Shown here: positions 27,782 through 36,246 of the stretch, one piece after another
Layout of the letters: the number at the start of each line of letters is the position of its first letter
How positions within the stretch are numbered: the first letter of the stretch is position 1
DNA from: VBCK01 sp036270655
Lineage (GTDB): Bacteria > Pseudomonadota > Gammaproteobacteria > Burkholderiales > Burkholderiaceae_F
DNA length: 37,911 nt
Direction: 5' to 3'
Assembly: GCA_036270655.1 (NCBI GenBank)
Contig: DATBCD010000051.1
Location: forward strand, 1-37,911
The notes under the pieces: model-generated
The model's input: the letters and a program-made list of their open reading frames with translations, nothing else
The model's database searches: none
What the model was told of the DNA's origin: nothing
Position numbers and translations under genes: made by a program

Positions 27782-28660
27782 TCAGTTGCCGAGCGCGCGC
27801 AGCGCCGCGATGCGCTCTTCGATCGGCGGGTGGCTGGCGAACAGCAAGCCAAGGCCCCCGCCGCCGCCGGCGATACCGAACGCGCTGATCTCACGCGGCA
27901 GCTCGCCCGGTTCGAGGCCGCCCAGGCGCTGCAGCGCGCTGATCATCGGGCGGGCAGAGCCCAGGATCTGCGCCGAGCCGGCGTCCGCGCGAAATTCCCG
28001 GCGCCGCGAGAACCACATCACGACGATGCTGGCCAGCAGCCCGAACACGATTTGCAGCACCAGGTTGGCCGCGAAGTACCCTATGCCCGGACCCTCGTCC
28101 TCGTTGCGCAGGATCATCCGGTCGATCACGTAGGCGAGCACGTTGGACAGGAACACCACGAACGTGTTCATCACGCCCTGCAGCAGCGTCATCGTCACCA
28201 TGTCGCCGTTGGCCACGTGCGTGACCTCGTGGCCGAGCACCGCCTCGACCTCTTCCTTGCTCATCGTCTGCAACAGGCCCGTGGAAACAGCCACCAGCGC
28301 GCTGTTCCTGAACGCGCCGGTTGCGAACGCATTGGGCTCGCCCTCGTAGATCGCCACCTCGGGCATCGCAAGCCCGGCCTTCTGCGCGTGGTGCCGGACC
28401 GTGTCGAGCAGCCAGGACTCCATCGCATTGGCCGGCTGTTCGATCGTGCGCGCGCCGGTGCTGAACTTGGCGACGAATTTGCTGATCAGCAGAGAGAAGA
28501 ATGCGCCGCCGAAGCCGACCACTGCGGCAAAGGCGAGCAGCATGCCCACGTTCAGACCCTGCGCGGTCAAAAAGCGGTTGACCCCCAGCACGCTGGTCAC
28601 CACGCTCAACATCAAGATGATCGCAAGGTTCGTCAGCACGAACAGCGCGATACGTTTCAT
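27782..28660 (-). CDS. htpX: Membrane zinc metalloprotease HtpX
   Basis: Inner-membrane M48 protease for misfolded membrane proteins, working alongside FtsH. Seen in 292 residues: two N-terminal membrane segments (about 5-28 and 36-60), the zinc motif HEVTH (144-148), two further hydrophobic segments (about 157-215), and the third-ligand region REFRADAGSA. Start ATG 28660. A close match to a sigma-32 promoter lies about 117 nt upstream, fitting its known heat or envelope-stress induction. It converges on the MATE gene. Confidence 0.98.
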   Translation of the reverse strand: MKRIALFVLTNLAIILMLSVVTSVLGVNRFLTAQGLNVGMLLAFAAVVGFGGAFFSLLISKFVAKFSTGARTIEQPANAMESWLLDTVRHHAQKAGLAMPEVAIYEGEPNAFATGAFRNSALVAVSTGLLQTMSKEEVEAVLGHEVTHVANGDMVTMTLLQGVMNTFVVFLSNVLAYVIDRMILRNEDEGPGIGYFAANLVLQIVFGLLASIVVMWFSRRREFRADAGSAQILGSARPMISALQRLGGLEPGELPREISAFGIAGGGGGLGLLFASHPPIEERIAALRALGN

Positions 28661-28776
28661 AGTCAGTTCACCCTAAAGTTCTCAGGAAAGGACTCGCCAG
28701 TCTACTTCAGCCGCATGACACGCGTTCGCGCGTCCGGCAGCCGCGGCCGGGGGCCGTTAACTCCCGCCAGCGCCCG

Positions 28777-28804
28777 ACATGGGGGCGAACCGTCACGTTT
28801 CAAG
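28777..28804 (-). promoter_or_regulatory. Sigma-32 (heat-shock) promoter for htpX
   Basis: Minus strand: CTTGAAA (28804-28798), 13-nt spacer, CCCCATGT (28784-28777). Both boxes match the E. coli RpoH consensus (CTTGAAA, CCCCATnT) completely. The spacing equals that of the ftsH candidate. Predicted leader is about 110 nt. Confidence 0.75.
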
Positions 28805-28877
28805 CACCGCGCAGACCGCCTCCGGCGGCCTGCCGGCGCAGGGTCGTTAGAATGCAACGAGCTGGGAGCTCATTGCC

Positions 28878-30401
28878 ATGACCACGATACGGAAAGACGA
28901 CCTGGTCGAAAGCGTTGCAGCGGCGCTGCAGTACATCAGCTATTACCACCCGCTGGACTACATCCAGTCGCTGGGGCGCGCCTACCAGGCCGAGGCCTCG
29001 CCCGCGGCCCGGGACGCGATCGCCCAGATTCTGACCAATTCGCGAATGTGTGCCGAGGGCCGGCGCCCGATCTGCCAGGACACCGGGATCGTCAACGTGT
29101 TCCTGAAAATCGGCATGGATGTGCGCTGGGAAGGCTTCGAACGCGGGTTGGACGACGCGGTCAACGAAGGAGTGCGGCGCGCCTACCTGGACCCGGACAA
29201 CAAGCTGCGCGCTTCGATCGTCGATCCGCCCGAAGGCGCCCGCCGCAACACGCGCGACAACACGCCGGCGGTGATCCAGGTCGAGCTGGTGCCCGGACGC
29301 GAGGTCGAAGTCACGGTCGCCGCCAAGGGAGGCGGCTCGGAAAACAAATCGAAGCTGACGATGCTCAATCCGGGCGACTCGATCGTCGACTGGGTGTTAA
29401 AGACCGTGCCGACGATGGGCGCCGGCTGGTGTCCGCCCGGCATGCTCGGCATCGGCATCGGCGGCACCGCCGAAAAGGCCGCGCTGCTGGCCAAGCAGTC
29501 GCTGATGGACCCGATCGACATGACCGAGCTGCTCGCCCGCGGTCCGAGCAACGAAATCGAGAAGCTGCGCATCGAGCTGTATCAGAAGGTCAACGCGCTC
29601 GGCATCGGCGCGCAGGGACTGGGAGGTCTGACGACCGTCCTGGACGTGAAAATCCTGACCTATCCGACCCACGCGGCCGGCAAGCCGGTGGCGATGATCC
29701 CCAATTGCGCGGCCACGCGGCACGCGCACTTCGTGCTGGACGGCTCGGGTCCGGCCTACCTGGATCCCCCGTCCTTGTCCGACTGGCCGGACGTGCACTG
29801 GGAGCCCGATGTCGAACGCTCGCGACGGGTGAGCCTGGACACGTTGAACAGCGAGGAAGTGGCGTCGTGGCAACCGGGCCAGACCCTGCTGCTGTCCGGG
29901 CGCATGCTGACCGGCCGCGACGCAGCCCACAAGCGGATCCAGGAACTGCTGGCGAGCGGGCAGTCGCTTCCGGTCGACTTCCGCAATCGCGTGATCTACT
30001 ACGTCGGGCCGGTCGATCCGGTGCGCGATGAAGTGGTCGGCCCCGCGGGGCCGACCACCGCGACCCGGATGGACTCGTTCACCGAAATGATGCTGGCGCG
30101 GACCGGTCTGCTGGCGATGATCGGCAAGGCCGAGCGCGGCCCGGCCGCGATCGAAGCGATCCGCAAGCACCGCTCGGCCTACCTGATGGCGGTCGGGGGC
30201 GCGGCCTACCTGGTGTCCAAGGCGATCAAGTCGGCGCGCGTGGTTGGATTCGCCGATCTCGGAATGGAAGCGATCTACGAATTCGAGGTCAGGGACATGC
30301 CGGTGACGGTGGCCGTCGATTCGCGCGGCACGTCGGTGCACGAGACCGGGCCGAGCGAATGGCGCTCGCGCATCGGACAGATTGCCGTTGTGAGCGCCTG
30401 A
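28878..30401 (+). CDS. fumA: Class I (iron-sulfur) fumarate hydratase
   Basis: Interconverts fumarate and L-malate in the TCA cycle with a labile 4Fe-4S cluster. Seen in 507 residues: the N-terminal alpha region with ICQDTG (C66), GWCPPGMLGIGIGGTAEKA (C185) and PNCAATRH (C277), the three expected cluster cysteines, then a beta domain with LSGRMLTGRDAAHKRI, YYVGPVDP and GPTTATRMD. Start ATG 28878 has GGGAG about 10 nt upstream; a likely -10, TAGAAT, lies at 28848-28853 without a clear -35. The single chain corresponds to E. coli FumA/FumB. L-tartrate dehydratase is related, but the full length favours fumarase. Confidence 0.95.
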   Translation: MTTIRKDDLVESVAAALQYISYYHPLDYIQSLGRAYQAEASPAARDAIAQILTNSRMCAEGRRPICQDTGIVNVFLKIGMDVRWEGFERGLDDAVNEGVRRAYLDPDNKLRASIVDPPEGARRNTRDNTPAVIQVELVPGREVEVTVAAKGGGSENKSKLTMLNPGDSIVDWVLKTVPTMGAGWCPPGMLGIGIGGTAEKAALLAKQSLMDPIDMTELLARGPSNEIEKLRIELYQKVNALGIGAQGLGGLTTVLDVKILTYPTHAAGKPVAMIPNCAATRHAHFVLDGSGPAYLDPPSLSDWPDVHWEPDVERSRRVSLDTLNSEEVASWQPGQTLLLSGRMLTGRDAAHKRIQELLASGQSLPVDFRNRVIYYVGPVDPVRDEVVGPAGPTTATRMDSFTEMMLARTGLLAMIGKAERGPAAIEAIRKHRSAYLMAVGGAAYLVSKAIKSARVVGFADLGMEAIYEFEVRDMPVTVAVDSRGTSVHETGPSEWRSRIGQIAVVSA

Positions 30402-30450
30402 GCCGCAACCCCTCTTCGATTCCATCGACAAACTCCATCGGAACTTCCTT

Positions 30451-32406
30451 GTGACCCATGTCAAGGATCGGATCGCCGCCCTCGGGCCGGCGTGCCTGCT
30501 CTTCGCACTCACCGCACCGGCCACTGCCAGCCCCGGGCCTGAACCGCTTGCGCTGCCCGCCGCCATCGCCGCACCCGTGGACCGGCCGTATCCGGGCGTT
30601 GTTCGGGTGTCGGTCGATGCGACCGATGTGCAGCGGCGCATTGTGCGGATCCACGAAACCGTCCCGGTCGTCGACGGCGCGGACACCGTCCTGCTGCTGC
30701 CGGAGTGGCTGCCCGGATGGCACGCGCCTGGAGGGCGCTTCCATGTCAACCGCATCGCAGGGTTGCGGATCACCGCGAGCGGCTCCGCGGCCGCGCTGAA
30801 ATGGGAGCGCGATGCCGTCAACGTATTCGCTTTTCACGTTGCAGTCCCCCCAGGCACCGCCAGCCTGGACCTGGAGTTCCAGTATCTTTCGCCGCCCAGC
30901 GCCGAAATCGGCGAACTGGAAGCGACCCAGAACATCTGGATACTGGAGTGGCCGTCGCTGGTTCTTTACCCGGCTGGATACTTCGCACGACAGGTTCCGG
31001 TCGATGCGCAGTTGAAGGTTCCGGCCGGCTGGCACATTGCCACCGCGCTGGAGCCGGTTTCAACCCTCACGACGTCGACCGAGTTCAGGCGCACGGATCT
31101 GGAGACGCTGGTCGATTCGCCGGTATACGCCGGCGAGCACTGGAGCCGGGTCGAGCTCGATCCGGGGGCGGCGGTCCCGGTCTACCTGGATCTTTTCGCC
31201 GAGCGCCCGCAGCTGCTGGCGTCGACGCCCGCACAGATCGGCGCGCATCGGGCGCTGGTGCAGCAGGCGTACAAGCTGTTCGGATCCCGGCACTACGACC
31301 GTTACGATTTTCTGCTGACCCTGAGCGACGGCATCGAGATGAACGGTCTGGAGCATCACCGCTCCAGCGAGAACAGCTCGTATTCGACTTATTTCACCGA
31401 ATGGGACAAGAGGTCCGATGTGCGCGATCTGCTGGCCCACGAGTTCGTGCACTCCTGGAACGGTAAGTTCCGGCGCCCGGCTGACCTGTGGGCGCCAAAC
31501 TTCAACGTGCCGGAGCGCAACAGCCTGCTGTGGGTGTACGAAGGCCAGACGCAGTACTGGGGGCTGGTGCTGTCTGCACGCTGCGGCCTGTGGAGCAAGC
31601 AGGAGGCGCTGGAGCAGCTGGCCTATGTGGCGGCCTGGTATGGGGCGGCGCCCGGGCGCACCTGGCGACCCTTGCAGGACACCACCAACGACGAGATCTT
31701 CAGTCCCCGCGCGCTGCGGCAGCCGTGGACCAGCTGGCAGGGCTTCGAGGACTATTACGACGTCGGCCAGTTGATCTGGCTCGACGCGGACACCTTGATC
31801 CGGCAGCGCTCGAACGGACGGCGCAGCCTGGACGACTTCGCGCAGCTTTTTTTTGGAGGCAACGACGGCAGCTTCACGCCGGTCACGTACTCGTTCGAGG
31901 ACGTCGTGGCCACCCTTGACCGGGCCCAGCCGCACGACTGGACCGCGTTCCTGCGCGAACGCCTGGACGCGGTGAACATCCCTGCGCCGATGGATGGCAT
32001 CACGCGCGGAGGCTACCGCCTGGTGTTCAACGACGTGGCCAGCGAGCTGTACAAGTCGCGCGAACTGCGCCTGAAGGCAACCGACCTGACGTTTTCCCTG
32101 GGGCTGACCGTCGACAAGGACGGAAAGCTGAGGGACGTGCTGTGGGAGGGCCCGGCCTACCGGGCCGGGCTGACCGTCGATAACGTGCTGGTCGCGGTCA
32201 ACGGCGTTGCCTTCGATCCGGATCGGCTGAAGGAGGCGGTGAGCGCGGCGCGCACGGCGCGCGACCCGATTCAATTGATCGTCCGCAGCGGCGACCGGTT
32301 CCGCGTCGCGCAGCTCGATTACCACGACGGGCTGCGTTATCCCCACCTGGAGCGCGATCCGGCCCACAGTGCTCTGCTGGACGAGATCCTGGCGCCCAGG
32401 AAGTGA
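30451..32406 (+). CDS. Exported M61 glycyl-aminopeptidase-like protease with PDZ domain
   Basis: Seen in 651 residues: a hydrophobic N-terminus ending ATA-SPGP that looks like a signal peptide with cleavage near residue 26, an N-terminal beta domain, the gluzincin motif HEFVH (330-334) followed by SWNGKFRRP, the third zinc ligand E364 in YEGQTQYW, a helical domain, and a PDZ domain (about 535-620, with GPAYRAGLTVDNVLVAVNG). These are the features of family M61, which cleaves N-terminal glycine or alanine. Probably periplasmic. Start GTG 30451 has a weak GGAA upstream. It is 49 bp after the fumarase gene; a functional link is not evident. Confidence 0.9.
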   Translation: MTHVKDRIAALGPACLLFALTAPATASPGPEPLALPAAIAAPVDRPYPGVVRVSVDATDVQRRIVRIHETVPVVDGADTVLLLPEWLPGWHAPGGRFHVNRIAGLRITASGSAAALKWERDAVNVFAFHVAVPPGTASLDLEFQYLSPPSAEIGELEATQNIWILEWPSLVLYPAGYFARQVPVDAQLKVPAGWHIATALEPVSTLTTSTEFRRTDLETLVDSPVYAGEHWSRVELDPGAAVPVYLDLFAERPQLLASTPAQIGAHRALVQQAYKLFGSRHYDRYDFLLTLSDGIEMNGLEHHRSSENSSYSTYFTEWDKRSDVRDLLAHEFVHSWNGKFRRPADLWAPNFNVPERNSLLWVYEGQTQYWGLVLSARCGLWSKQEALEQLAYVAAWYGAAPGRTWRPLQDTTNDEIFSPRALRQPWTSWQGFEDYYDVGQLIWLDADTLIRQRSNGRRSLDDFAQLFFGGNDGSFTPVTYSFEDVVATLDRAQPHDWTAFLRERLDAVNIPAPMDGITRGGYRLVFNDVASELYKSRELRLKATDLTFSLGLTVDKDGKLRDVLWEGPAYRAGLTVDNVLVAVNGVAFDPDRLKEAVSAARTARDPIQLIVRSGDRFRVAQLDYHDGLRYPHLERDPAHSALLDEILAPRK

Positions 32407-32442
32407 TCGACCGGACGGCCATGACCTGTCCGTCCCGGTCCT

Positions 32443-33135
32443 TCAGTGCCTTCTTTTTTCCGCCAGCTCCCGGGCCTTCGAGGCGACCTTGCCCCGCGCG
32501 GCCCTGGCGACCCGCTTTGAAAGCGATGAGGCTGCCGCGTTGCCGACAGCGAGGCGCGCATGAACGCTGTCCATCGTAATGCTCATCGCTCGGGCAGCGT
32601 CGAGGCCGGTCGGATCGAGCGCAAAGCGCAGCCACAGCCCGTACATCAGCGCGAGCAGGCCCTCGGCCACGTCCCGGATGCTTGATTTCGGCACCAATCC
32701 CGAGAGGGCTGCCTCGAGCTGCGTGCGCACGCTGTTATAGGTTTCGCGCTCGATTTCGGCATAGCCCGAGCTGATTGCCGCCCTGGACCAGTACCAGAGC
32801 CAGACCGATACGGCTTCAGGAGAGGTCTGCGACGGGGCAAAAACGGCCGCCACGATGGCTTCGACTTTCTCCATGGGCGTGCGCACCGCACGCACGCGCG
32901 AGGCCACCTCGCCGGCGAATACGGTGGCCAGTTCCCGGTAGGTCTCCTCCATCAGTTCATCTTTACTGGCGAAATAGTGACTGATGATGCTGCCCGACGA
33001 CAGTCCGGCGCGAGAGCTGATCTGCGCCATCGTCGGTTCCGCCATTCCGGTCTCGTGGATCGCCAGCATCGTGGCGCGCACGAGATCCTTTTTTCGAACT
33101 GCCTGCTTAGCTGGTCGGGCCACCCGGACGGTCAC
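32443..33135 (-). CDS. TetR-family regulator, BetI-like
   Basis: Seen in about 230 residues: an N-terminal helix-turn-helix TMAQISSRAGLSSGSIISHY followed by FASKDELMEETYREL, which is the BetI pattern (ATIAQIARRAGVS-ISHYF), and an all-helical ligand domain. The C-terminus is Lys/Arg/Ala rich. The open frame extends to 33270, across palindromic operator DNA, so a later start is more likely: GTG 33135 or GTG 33123, the latter with AGAGGG at better distance. Divergent from the Rieske oxygenase gene and convergent with the M61 gene. By analogy with BetI it probably represses the oxygenase-permease genes in response to the substrate or a related quaternary amine. Confidence 0.85.
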   Translation of the reverse strand: MTVRVARPAKQAVRKKDLVRATMLAIHETGMAEPTMAQISSRAGLSSGSIISHYFASKDELMEETYRELATVFAGEVASRVRAVRTPMEKVEAIVAAVFAPSQTSPEAVSVWLWYWSRAAISSGYAEIERETYNSVRTQLEAALSGLVPKSSIRDVAEGLLALMYGLWLRFALDPTGLDAARAMSITMDSVHARLAVGNAAASSLSKRVARAARGKVASKARELAEKRRH

Positions 33136-33238
33136 CCTCTCTGGTCGAATGCTCGAAGTGTAACGGCGCAGCGGAAAGGCACGCGCAGAAGCCGCGTGGA
33201 TGCCGGCAGCTGCCTGCGCGTACCGCCCGGTTTGCACT

Positions 33239-33278
33239 TTCAATTTACCGTAAATTGAATATAGAATCAATATTCAAT
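33239..33278. promoter_or_regulatory. Overlapping palindromes: TetR operator and divergent promoters
   Basis: Palindrome 1: TTCAATTTA-CCG-TAAATTGAA (33239-33259). Palindrome 2: ATTGAATAT-7 nt-ATATTCAAT (33254-33278). Both are perfect and share 6 bp. This 40-bp AT-rich island stands out in GC-rich DNA. A minus-strand promoter fits inside it: -35 TTGATT (33270-33265), 17-nt spacer, -10 TAAATT (33247-33242). On the plus strand TAGAAT could be a -10 for the oxygenase gene. Binding here would block both. Confidence 0.8.
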
Positions 33279-33316
33279 CAACGCCAGCTTGTTCGTGGAT
33301 TGCCAGGAGGAGCTCT

Positions 33317-34435
33317 ATGAGCATTGCGCAACGCGCTTTCAACCCCACGGATCCGGGCCTGTCCTACACGCTCCCCAGCGATTACTACACGTCCCCGGAG
33401 ATTTACCGCAAGGAACTGCAATCCGTATTTGCCCGCTCGTGGAACCTGGCCTGCCACCGGACGCAAGTGGCCGAGCCCGGCCAGTACGTCAAATGCAAAG
33501 CGGGTGAAGAGGAAGTCATCGTCACGCGCGACAGGAGTGGCACGCTCAGGGGCTTCTACAACGTCTGCATGCATCGGGCCCACACATTGATTCAAGACGA
33601 CCGTGGGCAGACAAATGTCATTACCTGCCCCTATCACGCATGGACGTACCACCTGGACGGCAGCCTCAGGAAGGCGCGAAATTGCGAAGGCGTCGAAGGC
33701 TTCCGCAAGGAAGACTTCAGCCTGAACGCGGTCAAGGTCGAGGAGTACTGCGGGTTCATCTTCGTCAACCTCGACCCCGAAGCAAGGCCGCTCGCTTCCC
33801 AGGCGGTCGGCCTTGAAGAGCGCTTGCTGAAACACTGTCCTGATCTGAAGCGGCTCAAATTCGCACACCGCCTCAGCTGGGACGTCCACTGCAACTGGAA
33901 AACCGCGATCGAGAACTTCTGCGAGTGCTACCACTGCGCTCCGGCTCACCGCGGCTTCGTCGACCTGGTGAACATGTCCGGATATTCCCTGACAACCCAC
34001 GATACCTGGAGCATTCACGTCGGGCCGCCGGGTGACGCCGCGAAGTCGCCTTACAAGTACACCGCAACCGACGACCGGCCGCAGGACTACATCGCGATCT
34101 TTCTGTGGCCGAACATTTCGATATGGATCATGCCGGGGGCCGGCAACATCTCGATGCTCACGATGCTTCCGACCGGTCCGGAGACCTGCACCGAGCACAT
34201 GGATTTCTTCTTCATGGACGAGACACCGACCAAAGAGGAGTGGGACTCGATCGTCTATCTACGCGATGTCCTGCAACCGGAGGACATCGGGCTTTGCGAA
34301 AAGGTGCAAAAAGGCCTCCGGTCCCGCAGCTATCGAACCGGTCGCCTGGTGGTTGACAGAGAACGGACGGGTATCAGCGAGCACGCGGTCCACCATTTCC
34401 AGTGTCTCGTGCAACGAGCGCTGAGCGCCGCATGA
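33317..34435 (+). CDS. Rieske non-haem iron oxygenase of the quaternary-ammonium type
   Basis: Oxygenase component that hydroxylates a C-H next to nitrogen, leading to demethylation or C-N cleavage. Seen in 372 residues: the Rieske cluster C84-x-H86 and C104-x-x-H107, and the mononuclear iron ligands H206, H211 and D323, with E203 in ECYHCAPAH as the bridging residue. The Glu bridge with this spacing is that of carnitine oxygenase CntA (E205/H208/H213/D323), and glycine-betaine (GbcA) and stachydrine (Stc2) oxygenases are related; benzoate-type enzymes use Asp. PEDIGLCEKVQKGL is also shared. Start ATG 33317 has a perfect AGGAGG. No reductase gene lies in the window, so electrons must come from a partner encoded elsewhere. 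Substrate not determined. Confidence 0.9.
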   Translation: MSIAQRAFNPTDPGLSYTLPSDYYTSPEIYRKELQSVFARSWNLACHRTQVAEPGQYVKCKAGEEEVIVTRDRSGTLRGFYNVCMHRAHTLIQDDRGQTNVITCPYHAWTYHLDGSLRKARNCEGVEGFRKEDFSLNAVKVEEYCGFIFVNLDPEARPLASQAVGLEERLLKHCPDLKRLKFAHRLSWDVHCNWKTAIENFCECYHCAPAHRGFVDLVNMSGYSLTTHDTWSIHVGPPGDAAKSPYKYTATDDRPQDYIAIFLWPNISIWIMPGAGNISMLTMLPTGPETCTEHMDFFFMDETPTKEEWDSIVYLRDVLQPEDIGLCEKVQKGLRSRSYRTGRLVVDRERTGISEHAVHHFQCLVQRALSAA

Positions 34436-34467
34436 GGTAAAAAGATCTCGAACCTGCTGTCAAAGCC

Positions 34468-36111
34468 GTGATTGCGCTGGAGCCGGCGAACGCAAGCCTG
34501 GACGGGAGCGAGCGGCCGGCGGCGGCGGAGCCGGCGTCGCTGCGCCGGGCGATTACCTGGGTTGACGCCTTCTGGGTTTCCAGCGGCGTGCCCGCGCTGC
34601 TCCTGTTCACCATCGGTGCGATGGCCGCGTCGGTCGGCAACCCTTCCTGGGCCGTGTGGATCGTGTCGATCGTCTTCGGCTTCCTGCAGTCCTTCACCTA
34701 CGCGGAGATCGCCGGCCTGTTTCCTCACAAGTCGGGCGGGGCATCCATCTATGGCGCGATTGCCTGGGTGCGCTATGGAAAGCTGCTCGCGCCGATATCG
34801 GTGTGGTGCAATTGGATCGCCTGGTCTCCTGTGCTGGCGCTCGGTGTCGCTCTTGCATCGGGCTACATCCTCAGCATTCTGTTCGCACCAGACTCGGTCG
34901 TGGCCACGTGGTCCATCACCCTCGCCGATCTGGGGTGGATCCGCAACGGACTGACTCTTCGCGTGAACGCGAATGTGATCCTGGCCGACATCATCCTGCT
35001 CATCGTTTTTTCGATTCAGCACCGTGGCATCCTTTCGGCCGCGAGGGCGCAGATGATCTTCGCGATTTCCTCGCTGCTGCCGCTTGTCCTGATCGGGTTG
35101 GTTCCTCTGATTACGGGCGATCTGCCGCGCGAGCACTTCTCGCCCTTTGTGCCGCTCGCTCACAACGCGGCGGGCGATCCCATCCCGGGCGCATGGACGA
35201 TCGCCGGCTTCACGGTCCTGGCCGGTGGCATGGCTCTTGCCGGTTGGACAACCTACGGATTCGAAACTGCCGTGTGCTACACGCGCGAATTCCGAAATCC
35301 GGCGCGCGACACGTTCAGGGCGATCCTGTCTTCAGCCTGCCTGTGTCTTTTCATATTCACACTCGTGCCTGTCGCCTTTCAGGGTGCGATGGGGCTGGCC
35401 GGCATGCTGGACCCCGGCATCTACAGCGGCATGGGTGTTGCCAGGGCGATGGCGAAGATGGTCGGTGCCAGCGGAGTGCTGCTGAACGTGATCGTCGTTC
35501 TACTGGTCATGACATTGCTTCTTTCCGTCATGACCGCGATGGCGGGATCGTCTCGCACGCTCTATCAGGGTTCGATCGACGGCTGGCTGCCGCGCTACCT
35601 CGGGCAGGTCAACCACAATGGCGCGCCCACCCGGGCGATGTGGACCGATCTGACTTTCAACCTGTTGCTGCTGATGCTGTCCGACAATATCTTCATCCTG
35701 GCGGCTTCCAACGTGGCCTACATGATCTTCGTTTTCATGAATCTGAACGCCGGATGGATTCACCGGATCGACCGGCCGGATTGGCTGCGTCCTTTCAAGG
35801 CACCCAACTGGCTGCTCGCAACGGGCGCGGTGCTTGGCTACATCAACCTGTTCATCATCGGGATGGGCTCGGACATCTGGGGACCGCATACCCTGATCAG
35901 CGGGCTGGTTCTGTCGAGCTTGATCATCCCCGTATTCATCTGGCGCCACTATGTCGTCGACAAGGGAGTATTTCCCCCATCGATGATCGAGGATATGCAT
36001 CTCGAATCCGACGAGGGAAAGTCACGCAAATCCGCTGGTGTCCTGCCCTATCTGGCCCTTGCGGGTGCGGCCTTGTTCATTCTTCTAGGCCGTGCCATCG
36101 CGGTTTCGTAG
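34468..36111 (+). CDS. APC-superfamily amino-acid/amine permease
   Basis: Seen in 547 residues: about twelve to fourteen hydrophobic helices starting near residue 35, the APC signature in helix 1 (DAFWVSSGVPALLLFTIGAM), FTYAEIAGLFPHKSGGASIY (the acidic E/G-rich TM2-3 region), and WTTYGFETAVCYTREFRNPARD in the TM6 region. It resembles amino-acid/choline-type transporters of the APC superfamily. Start GTG 34468 without a clear Shine-Dalgarno, 32 bp after the oxygenase stop; probably co-transcribed with it. The likely role is uptake of the oxygenase substrate. Confidence 0.85.
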   Translation: MIALEPANASLDGSERPAAAEPASLRRAITWVDAFWVSSGVPALLLFTIGAMAASVGNPSWAVWIVSIVFGFLQSFTYAEIAGLFPHKSGGASIYGAIAWVRYGKLLAPISVWCNWIAWSPVLALGVALASGYILSILFAPDSVVATWSITLADLGWIRNGLTLRVNANVILADIILLIVFSIQHRGILSAARAQMIFAISSLLPLVLIGLVPLITGDLPREHFSPFVPLAHNAAGDPIPGAWTIAGFTVLAGGMALAGWTTYGFETAVCYTREFRNPARDTFRAILSSACLCLFIFTLVPVAFQGAMGLAGMLDPGIYSGMGVARAMAKMVGASGVLLNVIVVLLVMTLLLSVMTAMAGSSRTLYQGSIDGWLPRYLGQVNHNGAPTRAMWTDLTFNLLLLMLSDNIFILAASNVAYMIFVFMNLNAGWIHRIDRPDWLRPFKAPNWLLATGAVLGYINLFIIGMGSDIWGPHTLISGLVLSSLIIPVFIWRHYVVDKGVFPPSMIEDMHLESDEGKSRKSAGVLPYLALAGAALFILLGRAIAVS

Positions 36112-36246
36112 ACCTCGAGTGACGGGAACGTAGCAGGCGACTCAATTCGCCCGGCATTGCCTATTCGAGTATCCACTGTCCGGATGGCCCGAGCGGCCCG
36201 CCCGGTTCGCTATCGTCGGGTTCCGCCAATGACGTGGAGGGCCACC

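Noticed and set aside
32413..32435. GGACGG/CCGTCC hairpin between the M61 and TetR genes as a bidirectional terminator.
   Set aside because: The stem is only 6 bp with an 11-nt loop, and the T-run is distant and lies at the regulator stop; too weak to call.
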